DNA of 28,493 nt from Calditrichia bacterium (lineage in GTDB: Bacteria; Calditrichota; Calditrichia; RBG-13-44-9), in the NCBI GenBank assembly GCA_026991005.1, contig JALXCH010000063.1, forward strand, positions 1-28,493, read 5' to 3'. The position numbers and the translations under genes were made by a program. Positions 7,901 to 14,315 of this stretch are shown in pieces; the first letter of the stretch is position 1, and every line of letters starts with the position of its first letter. Under the pieces are notes generated by a model, which did not search any database, was not told where the DNA came from, and was given only the letters and a program-made list of their open reading frames with translations.

Positions 7901-7930
7901 AAAAAACCGGAACACCTACAGGTATCCCGG
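7901..7930 (-). terminator. Rho-independent terminator of the thiol-redox operon
   Basis: Read on the minus strand, CCGGGATACC (7930-7921) pairs with GGTGTTCCGG (7916-7907). The 10-bp stem has two G-T wobbles and a 4-base loop, followed by TTTTTT (7906-7901). It lies 38 bases past the end of the OsmC-like gene. Confidence 0.8.
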
Positions 7931-7967
7931 CTTTTGATTTATTAGGATAAAAAAAACCTGAAAGAAA

Positions 7968-8402
7968 TCAGGCTTCATCTTCAATGAGCTGATATTCGTG
8001 CTCCAGTGTGATGTTGGCACGGCGAATCATTTCCGAAACGGAGCAGTACTTATTTTGCGAAAGATCGATGGCTTTCTTAATTTTATCCCGGTATTGGTCC
8101 AGATTCTTCCCGTAAATCTTGTACACTAGCTTTATATAAGTGTACACTTTAGGATGTTCCGGAGCCCGTTCGGAATCCACCGTTACTTCCATCGTGCGAT
8201 ATTTTACCCGCATCTTATCCAGAAGGGAGATTACATCCATGCCGGTGCACCCGGCCAGACTGATGAGAAACAGTTCCATGGGGCGCGTACCTGCTTCGGA
8301 ACCCTTGAACTTCTCCGGGCCATCCATAGGCACCCAGTGGCGACTCTCGCCACGTCCCACCATGGTCAGGCCATCTACTTGCTTCACGACAATTTCACTC
8401 AT
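7968..8402 (-). CDS. OsmC/Ohr-family peroxidase-like protein
   Basis: A 144-residue protein of typical OsmC length. This cytosolic dimeric family reduces organic hydroperoxides with two cysteines. Both are present: Cys52 in SLAGCTGMDVISLL, at the start of the central helix, and Cys120 in NKYCSVSEMI. The phrase GTRPMELFLISLAGC is characteristic. The start is ATG 8402, supported by GAGGA (complement of 8411-8415) eight bases upstream. Longer starts at 8411 and 8417 lack that support. It is the last gene of a minus-strand operon, 18 bases after the thioredoxin-like gene, with a terminator behind it. The thiol partners upstream fit the need of OsmC-type enzymes for a dithiol reductant. Whether it is an OsmC, Ohr or YhfA-type member is undecided. 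Confidence 0.88.
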   Translation of the reverse strand: MSEIVVKQVDGLTMVGRGESRHWVPMDGPEKFKGSEAGTRPMELFLISLAGCTGMDVISLLDKMRVKYRTMEVTVDSERAPEHPKVYTYIKLVYKIYGKNLDQYRDKIKKAIDLSQNKYCSVSEMIRRANITLEHEYQLIEDEA

Positions 8403-8410
8403 AAAACCCA

Positions 8411-8415
8411 TCCTC
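8411..8415 (-). promoter_or_regulatory. Ribosome binding site fixing the OsmC-like start
   Basis: GAGGA on the minus strand lies 8 bases before ATG 8402 and inside the longer alternative frame, so it favours the shorter protein. Confidence 0.7.
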
Positions 8416-8420
8416 AATTG

Positions 8421-8993
8421 TTATTCATTTAATAATTGTACAATTTCGTTCTCGAAATAATCGACAGGGCGATACCCAACCACCCGATCGACCACTTCGC
8501 CGTTTTTATTCACTATAAACGTGGTGGGAATGCTCCGAATACCCCCGTAACGCATCACCACATTCTGATCTCCCAGCACCACTGTATAATTCACTCCATA
8601 TTGTTCCATAAAGGGAATCACCGCATTCCATCCATCACGGTCCAGAGAAATACCGATTATTTCCAACCCATCATCTTTATATTTTTCATAGAGTTGTACG
8701 AACCCGGGTATCTCCATACGGCAGGGGCCACACCAGGTTGCCCAGAAATCCAGAATAATTACTTTACCGAAATGGTCGCTTAACCGTACTGTATTTCCAT
8801 CTTTATCGTACAACACAAAATCGGGAGCTTTGGGACCCTGGGCAGTTCGGCTCTCCGCATTAGCTCTCGAAACGGCCTGAGAACTCTTCGTTTTTTTCTG
8901 CTCGGTAGTTTTGCCGTTGGATTTTCCACAAGCCAGAAATCCCATAGCCCCAATTAACAAACCAACTAAAATATAGCTTACAACTCGTTTCAT
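8421..8993 (-). CDS. TlpA/ResA-like thioredoxin-fold lipoprotein
   Basis: A 190-residue protein. A hydrophobic leader ends in a lipobox, GFLAC, with Cys22 as the lipidation site. After a hydrophilic linker (23-52) comes an AhpC/TSA-TlpA-type thioredoxin domain: APDFVLYDKDGNTVRLSDHFGK, then FWATWCGPC with the redox pair Cys88/Cys91, and the cis-proline loop SIPTTF (Pro156). It should act in the periplasm as a membrane-tethered dithiol reductant or disulfide handler, for example in cytochrome c maturation or thiol repair. GGAGG lies six bases before the ATG. Gaps of 18 bases on both sides join it to the PDO-like and OsmC-like genes. The specific client cannot be told. Confidence 0.9.
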   Translation of the reverse strand: MKRVVSYILVGLLIGAMGFLACGKSNGKTTEQKKTKSSQAVSRANAESRTAQGPKAPDFVLYDKDGNTVRLSDHFGKVIILDFWATWCGPCRMEIPGFVQLYEKYKDDGLEIIGISLDRDGWNAVIPFMEQYGVNYTVVLGDQNVVMRYGGIRSIPTTFIVNKNGEVVDRVVGYRPVDYFENEIVQLLNE

Positions 8994-9011
8994 CTATTCC
9001 TCCAAAAACAA

Positions 9012-9677
9012 TTAATTATCCGGATAAACCCGTTTGTAACCTTCTAAAATGCGCTGAATAAAATGGGGTTCCGGTAAAGCACCTTCAATAGCATATTCTT
9101 CACCAACCATAGTCCGGGGAACTCCCTGTACGTTATAGCGCATAGCCAGATGCGGAAATTCGGTGGCTTCCACCATATCCGCCGTAATATTATCATTAAT
9201 GAATGCTAATTGATGGCAAAAATGTACGGCGCTGGGACAATAGGGACAGGTGGGTGTGACGTACACCTGCAAATGAAGCGGTTTGGTAATCTGTGCCGCC
9301 AGTTTTTTGGTTTCTTCGCTTAAACCGGATTCGCCACGAGCAACCATCTGAATATCTTCCAGCAACGAACTAAATTCGTACCCGGAAGGAATTCCGTAAT
9401 AGCGGATTCCGTAGTCTTTATCTTCCGTCATAATTACCGTTGCCGGAATTTTATCCACTTTGTATTTCTGGGTTTGTTCTTTATCATTCAAAAAATTGTA
9501 CACTTCCAGAATTACTTTTCCATCGCTTAAATCCCGCAGCTCTTCCAGCAACTGATGGGTCTCCCGGCAGTACTGGCATTCCATTTCCTGGGTGAAATAC
9601 ACCAGTTTCACCTTTCGGGGCATGGCAGATAGAATCTCATTCACCGCTTTGGCATCTTCTCCAGTAATAAAAGGCAT
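9012..9677 (-). CDS. Protein disulfide oxidoreductase (PDO), two thioredoxin-fold units
   Basis: A 221-residue protein, close to the length of PDO/glutaredoxin-like proteins of hyperthermophiles. The N-terminal unit has the redox motif CQYC at 34-37 and cis-proline in KIPAT. The C-terminal unit has CPYC at 144-147 and cis-proline in GVPRT. From memory, CQYC/CPYC is the pair in archaeal PDO. No signal peptide, so it is cytosolic. PDOs shuttle electrons from thioredoxin reductase or form and isomerise disulfides in thermophile cytosol. AAGGAGG precedes the ATG. It heads the operon with the Tlp-like lipoprotein and OsmC-like peroxidase and could supply dithiol electrons to the latter. No reductase gene is in the window. 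Confidence 0.88.
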   Translation of the reverse strand: MPFITGEDAKAVNEILSAMPRKVKLVYFTQEMECQYCRETHQLLEELRDLSDGKVILEVYNFLNDKEQTQKYKVDKIPATVIMTEDKDYGIRYYGIPSGYEFSSLLEDIQMVARGESGLSEETKKLAAQITKPLHLQVYVTPTCPYCPSAVHFCHQLAFINDNITADMVEATEFPHLAMRYNVQGVPRTMVGEEYAIEGALPEPHFIQRILEGYKRVYPDN

Positions 9678-9896
9678 AAGTTATTCCTCCTTCTTTAACA
9701 TATTGGTTTACTTTCCATTAACTACCCCTAATAGATGTGGTGTAGCTGCAAAAGTTACATGAACTTTAAATTGAATCTTTTCCCATCAGGTTTTGAACAC
9801 CCGAGAAAATTCCCTGAAAAAAATTTCCTTCAGAATCTATTTCTTTAAACTCCGGTTGTATCTGCGCCCGGGAAATGGTATTTTATTATAGAAAAA

Positions 9897-10802
9897 ATGA
9901 AAGCTATGGCTATGCCGACATTTGGAATCATTGCCCATCCTGGTAAACAATTGTTTCGCGAGGCTTTTCCTTCTATACTAAAGCTTATTAAAAAAAGTGA
10001 GGTTCCCTTAATTTGTGCGAATAATATTCTGAAAGAGCCTCCGCCGGAGTATCCCGAATGCCAGTTAATGCCCGAAGATGAGATTCCCGGCCAATGCGAC
10101 CTTATTTTTACTTTTGGTGGAGACGGCACTATGCTACGTACCATCCATAAAGTTAAATTTCATCAGACTCCGGTGCTGGGAGTTAATGTTGGGGGATTAG
10201 GATTTTTAACCGAGATTCCCCTGGAGAATTTTGAAGAAATGTACCGCATGATTCTGGAAGGGAAATACCACATCGAGAATCGCATGATGCTGGAAGGCCA
10301 TCTGAAAGGGGATTCCGAACCAATTTACGCTTTGAATGAAATTACTGTGGAAAAAGGAGCTTCTACCCGGGTAATTGAATTACAAACCCACATTAACGGA
10401 CGGTATTTTAATGACTACGTAGCAGATGGGCTCATCGTTTCTACCCCCACTGGTTCTACCGGCTACTCCCTTTCCTCTAACGGTCCCATTGTGGTGCCCA
10501 CCAGTCGCTGCATCATTTTAAATCCCATCTGTCCCCACTCGCTCACCAATCGGCCTGTGATTGTACCGGACGAATCGCAGGTGTGCATGCGTATTTACAC
10601 TGAGAAGCCGGTAGCCATGCTGGCAGCCGATAGCTTGGATGTACGGGATATTCCCAACCGTAGCGAACTAACCATTCGCAAAGCACCTTTTGTCGCTCGG
10701 TTGGTAAAACACCCAGACAGCGACTATTTTGCCCTGCTCCGTAACAAATTGGGCTGGGGAGCTGATTTTAGAGATAAACTCCGTTGGTCTCATAATCGGT
10801 GA
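9897..10802 (+). CDS. nadK: NAD kinase
   Basis: A 301-residue NAD kinase that phosphorylates NAD to NADP in the cytosol. Diagnostic motifs are complete: GGDGTML at 74-80, GVNVGGLGFLTEI at 95-107, the Asn-Glu pair in ALNEITVEKG (147-148), and TPTGSTGYSLS at 183-193, followed by the conserved ICPHSLTNRPVIVPD. The start is uncertain among ATG 9897, 9906 and 9912. None has a clear ribosome binding site, and the family's first strand (FGIIAHPG) begins just after 9912, so the shortest form may be real. The stop overlaps the GTG of the glycosyltransferase. It is divergent from the thiol-redox operon across a 219-base gap, which pairs NADPH supply with disulfide chemistry. Confidence 0.95.
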   Translation: MKAMAMPTFGIIAHPGKQLFREAFPSILKLIKKSEVPLICANNILKEPPPEYPECQLMPEDEIPGQCDLIFTFGGDGTMLRTIHKVKFHQTPVLGVNVGGLGFLTEIPLENFEEMYRMILEGKYHIENRMMLEGHLKGDSEPIYALNEITVEKGASTRVIELQTHINGRYFNDYVADGLIVSTPTGSTGYSLSSNGPIVVPTSRCIILNPICPHSLTNRPVIVPDESQVCMRIYTEKPVAMLAADSLDVRDIPNRSELTIRKAPFVARLVKHPDSDYFALLRNKLGWGADFRDKLRWSHNR

Positions 10803-11896
10803 TTCCCATGGTTGCGCTTGTCCTATCTTTTCTGGCATTAAGTATGTATTTTTATTTCGTATTTTTTATTCACCGGGGAATTCAAGTTGTTGTTCTCAAT
10901 CAACCTACGGAAGAAGTGCCGCCGCTTACCCAATTTTCCATTGTCATTGCCGCCCACAACGAGGAAGAAAAAATTGGTGCTACCATCGCTTCGCTGGTAA
11001 ACCAAAATTATTCCAGAGATAGGTACGAAATTATTCTTGCGGCCGATCGTTGCGAGGACGCCACGGTGACCCAAGCCAGAGCAGCAGCCGGAGATTTCCC
11101 AAATTTAACAATTCTGGAAATCAAAGAGACACCCCCCGGTTATTCCCCTAAAAAATTTGCCCTGCAAGAAGCAATTTCCCGCAGTCAATTTTCTTACATA
11201 GTGGCCATGGATGCCGATTGTGTGGCAGCGCCCGACTATCTGATAACGCTTAATACTTATTTTGCCCTGGGCGCAAACGTGGTATTGAATATTCCTAAAG
11301 TACGGGTCCATAAAAAATGGCTTCACTTCTATTTATTGTCGGAGCGGCTTCTCACCTGGGGTATTGCTACCGCTGCTGTTGGTATCAGAAAACCATTTCT
11401 GGCCTTTGGAGGAAGCTGGGCATATCCGCGTCAACTTCTGGAAAAGGTTGGTGGTTTTCGTACTATTGCCCATTCCCTCGGTGGAGACGATGATTTGTTG
11501 GTATCTCGCATGGCACAAACGGGAGCTAATATCCGGATATGTCTTAATCCCCGGGGTTGGGTTACCACCGACCTGCCCTCTACCTGGCGAGCATTTTTCC
11601 GCCAGCGGCGAAGACATCATTCTGTAGGTAAATTTTACCCTCCGGAAGTTAAAATGGGCTATCTGCTCTTTCACTTAAGTAACCTTTTGCTCTGGGCTCT
11701 TCCCTTCTTTCAACCCCTTAGCCTACTGCCATTAAGCGTGAAATTCCTGGCGGACTATTTTACCCTTACCTTCCTGGCTCAGGTGTTTCGGGAAACGCTT
11801 CCCCTGCGTTCTTTTCTGATTTTTGAACCCGGGTACCTGTTGCACCACCTGCTGATTGCTCCCACTGCTTTTCTGGGCAAAATTTCCTGGAAATAA
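10799..11896 (+). CDS. Membrane-bound family 2 glycosyltransferase
   Basis: A 365-residue GT2 enzyme. Residues 4-24 form an N-terminal membrane segment. The GT-A domain follows, with the nucleotide-sugar start FSIVIAAHNEEEKIGATIASL (47-67), the metal-binding DAD at 138-140, an acidic GGDDDLL at 228-234 (probable catalytic-base region), and QRRRHH at 269-274 in the position of the (Q/R)xxRW motif of processive-type transferases. Hydrophobic segments around 286-310, 312-330 and 345-362 anchor the C-terminus. The GTG start overlaps the nadK stop (GTGA). ATG 10808 is an alternative. Donor and acceptor are unknown. Lipid glycosylation or polysaccharide synthesis are typical roles. Confidence 0.9.
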   Translation: MIPMVALVLSFLALSMYFYFVFFIHRGIQVVVLNQPTEEVPPLTQFSIVIAAHNEEEKIGATIASLVNQNYSRDRYEIILAADRCEDATVTQARAAAGDFPNLTILEIKETPPGYSPKKFALQEAISRSQFSYIVAMDADCVAAPDYLITLNTYFALGANVVLNIPKVRVHKKWLHFYLLSERLLTWGIATAAVGIRKPFLAFGGSWAYPRQLLEKVGGFRTIAHSLGGDDDLLVSRMAQTGANIRICLNPRGWVTTDLPSTWRAFFRQRRRHHSVGKFYPPEVKMGYLLFHLSNLLLWALPFFQPLSLLPLSVKFLADYFTLTFLAQVFRETLPLRSFLIFEPGYLLHHLLIAPTAFLGKISWK

Positions 11897-12382
11897 ACAA
11901 TAACATACAGCTTCACTAAATCGCACCACTGTGCTTTACATCAACCCCCAGGAACGGTACATTTAGTTAATTTCCTTCTGCATTCAAAGAAAGCGTTGGG
12001 AACAGCATTTGTGTTGTTCGGTAAAAAAATAAGTTTCGGAACTTTCTTACTTTTGATATATTTAGCAATGGGGAATATGAGGAAGGTATTTTAAAATAAT
12101 AAACGGGAAAAAAATATCACAATGTATTTTCCTGATTTTTATTGAGAATATCGAGTGCAAAATTGGGAAGTAAAATAAAAACTAATGTAGGAATTTCTAA
12201 GTTTCTTCTTTGAATAAAATGTAGAAAACTTTTCGGTGTTACGAGGAAAATTCAGGTTGAATTACTATCTTGTGGCGTCAATCACATTTTTTTGCTGTTT
12301 TTTTCCTACTCTTTATTGCAGTTCGGATTCACGAAATTTTTGTTTTTTAGAATGGAGAAAATAAAATCTGGAGACTTTTTCT
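11897..12382. other. AT-rich intergenic region upstream of the secreted-protein/cyclase cluster
   Basis: About 490 bp with no supported gene. A TATATTTA word at 12057-12064 resembles a Bacteroidota-type -7 element but lies about 320 bases from the next start. TGGAG at 12369-12373 is the ribosome binding site of the next gene. No terminator is obvious after the glycosyltransferase. Confidence 0.5.
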
Positions 12383-13543
12383 ATGAAACGTGTTTTTATT
12401 AGCTTGTTTGTGCTAATTTTTCTGAGTTTTCCCATGCACCTCCCTGCGCAAAATTTACCCATCTCTGTGGATCTCCATCTATTTAATCCTCAGGCTCAGG
12501 TGTTTTACATTGGGGATTTGGGCTTTACTGGTTTTGGACATGTTCCCAACATTTTTACCATTACTTTGCACAATACAGGAACTCGTTCCTATCGAGTGCA
12601 GGTCCGTTTTTATATGCGATTGAACCAGGCCACCATCGTGGATGCTTATTCCAATGAATTTGATTTACCTCCCGGTACCTATACTTTCAACAGTAGTGAA
12701 CTGAATACAGGGAGCGTTGTTATTGGGGGAAATGTGGTGGAAATTCAAAATTACACGATTTCTTTCGATCAGATTGAGAATCTCGAGAATCAGATTCTTA
12801 GCACAGGTCGGTTACCTGCAGGACAATACGAATTTATGGTGGAAATTATTCCTTTCGATGAGAACGGCACGCCCCTTCCTGCAATTCCCGATCCCAATCC
12901 TGCCGATAACATCATGACCATCACCAATCCGACCACTCTGGAACCATTGTATCCCGGCACGCGTGTTTCTAGCCACACCCTTCTGGAAGTCCCCACACCT
13001 TATCCGTATTTTATGTGGCAATCCGATGCTTACCTGTTCAATCTATTCGTTTATGAGAAATATCCCAGCGACGAATCCATTCAGGATGTACTCTCACACG
13101 ATCCGGTATTACACGTCGAAAGGTATCCTAATCAGATTTTCCAGTATCCTACCGATCCCTCCCCTCAGGAGTATTTCGACTCCAATGGAAATAAAGTGGG
13201 GCAGAGTGTGGTGATTCGGATGTTAGAGCCGGGAAAAACGTATTATTGGTATGTGCAGGCAATTATATTTACTGGCTCGGGTGAGCAGATACTGGATAGC
13301 GATGTGTATCAATTCCGGGTAGCAGAGAGCGACCAGTCTTCTGTGAACGCTCAAATGATTCTGAATTATCTGCGACAGATTTTGGGCGAACGCTACGAAT
13401 CTGTGATGCAACTACTGAGCAATTTTACTCCCACAGGAAACATCTTATTGAATGGCACACCGGTGGAAACGGATGTTTTACTGGATTTAATAAATAAACT
13501 CAATCAAAACAAAGCAACCATAGAAAATGTATTTGTGGAATAA
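12383..13543 (+). CDS. Secreted Ig/FN3-like protein of unknown function
   Basis: A 386-residue protein that I cannot assign to a named family. Residues 1-22 are a signal peptide (LPA then QN). Residues 25 to about 185 are beta-rich, with FTITLHNTGTRSYRVQVRFYMR and AGQYEFMVEIIPFDENG, as in Ig-like or CARDB-type folds. Residues 190-315 look like a fibronectin-III-type unit: PYFMWQSDAYLFNLFVYEKYP with the closing phrase LEPGKTYYWYVQA (281-293). The last 70 residues are helical and polar. The pattern recalls TANFOR-type proteins of Bacteroidota, but I would not assert membership. It is the first gene of the run leading to the CHASE2 cyclase, 15 bases before the FecR-domain gene. A periplasmic or surface ligand-binding or structural role is inferred. 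Confidence 0.8.
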   Translation: MKRVFISLFVLIFLSFPMHLPAQNLPISVDLHLFNPQAQVFYIGDLGFTGFGHVPNIFTITLHNTGTRSYRVQVRFYMRLNQATIVDAYSNEFDLPPGTYTFNSSELNTGSVVIGGNVVEIQNYTISFDQIENLENQILSTGRLPAGQYEFMVEIIPFDENGTPLPAIPDPNPADNIMTITNPTTLEPLYPGTRVSSHTLLEVPTPYPYFMWQSDAYLFNLFVYEKYPSDESIQDVLSHDPVLHVERYPNQIFQYPTDPSPQEYFDSNGNKVGQSVVIRMLEPGKTYYWYVQAIIFTGSGEQILDSDVYQFRVAESDQSSVNAQMILNYLRQILGERYESVMQLLSNFTPTGNILLNGTPVETDVLLDLINKLNQNKATIENVFVE

Positions 13544-13558
13544 TCCAGCGAGGTAGAT

Positions 13559-14239
13559 ATGGTGACTAGAAAATTTCTGTTTATTATATTTTTTATCCTT
13601 TTCTACACGGCACAAATGTGGGCCGAGGCTCCGGTGGCAGTCATTATAAAAAGCCGGGGGAAAGTGTTTTTGTACCACGAAAAAGAGAACAAACCCCGAT
13701 TAATTAAGAAGGGACAGGTTTTGTACAGTGGAGACAAAATTCGAACTGCCGCAGCCTCCTCCTGTGCCATCAAGTTTATCGACGACAAAAGTTTGCTGCG
13801 CATTAAAGAAAGCTCCAGTTGCATCATCGAAGGGAAACGGGTCAACAAAGTCATCAACAAGAATATTGTGGTGGAGGTAGGTAGTTTCTTTGCCAGTTTG
13901 TTTAAACAGCGGGGCAAATTTATGGTAACAACACCGACCTCCGTAGCTTCGGTTAAAGGCACTCAGTTTTGGATCATTCAAATGGGGGATGGTCGCACTG
14001 TATTTATTGGCATAGAGGGATTGGTCGATTTGGTAAACGATGCGGGCCGGGTTCTTTTACGTTCCGGGCAAACGGCCATTTACACTTCCCGCAATCAGTT
14101 ACCTGAAATCCGGCTTACCCGGGAAGGGGAAATACCACCACTGGACGATGGCCGCGAAAGTCTGAAATCTCTGGAAATTGAATTCCGTGATGCCAGCGGT
14201 CAACAAAAGAAATTGAGAATCGATTATAAAGAACATTAA
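13559..14239 (+). CDS. Secreted FecR-domain protein
   Basis: A 226-residue protein with a signal peptide (1-22, ending MWA) and one FecR domain (about 27-175). Family hallmarks are GQVLYSGDKIRTAAASSCAI (52-71) with FIDDKSLLRI, then FMVTTPTSVASVKGTQFWI (121-139) and GLVDL...LRSGQTAIY. The rest (180-226) is charged. Classical FecR proteins are transmembrane anti-sigma regulators with an N-terminal cytosolic tail. This one has a cleavable signal and no such tail, so it should be free in the periplasm or outside. Stand-alone FecR proteins often sit beside CHASE2 cyclases, as here, which suggests a sensor accessory. It has two cysteines in the mature protein (69 and 88) in neighbouring strands that could form a disulfide. 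Confidence 0.88.
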   Translation: MVTRKFLFIIFFILFYTAQMWAEAPVAVIIKSRGKVFLYHEKENKPRLIKKGQVLYSGDKIRTAAASSCAIKFIDDKSLLRIKESSSCIIEGKRVNKVINKNIVVEVGSFFASLFKQRGKFMVTTPTSVASVKGTQFWIIQMGDGRTVFIGIEGLVDLVNDAGRVLLRSGQTAIYTSRNQLPEIRLTREGEIPPLDDGRESLKSLEIEFRDASGQQKKLRIDYKEH

Positions 14240-14248
14240 AAACTTCTG

Positions 14249-14256
14249 TATATTTA
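14249..14256 (+). promoter_or_regulatory. Candidate -7/-10 element in the FecR-barrel gap
   Basis: TATATTTA lies 59 bases before the barrel start, within a 76-base gap. I find no matching upstream element, so an internal promoter is only a possibility. Confidence 0.18.
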
Positions 14257-14303
14257 CGAAATAAAGAGAAGGGTCTAATTCAAATTCAAATACGGCAGAT
14301 TAA

Positions 14304-14310
14304 TTGGAGA
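14304..14310 (+). promoter_or_regulatory. Ribosome binding site fixing the barrel-protein start
   Basis: TTGGAGA lies 5 bases before ATG 14316. The same TTG could be taken as a start, but as a ribosome binding site it sets the start at 14316. Confidence 0.75.
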
Positions 14311-14315
14311 ATTCC

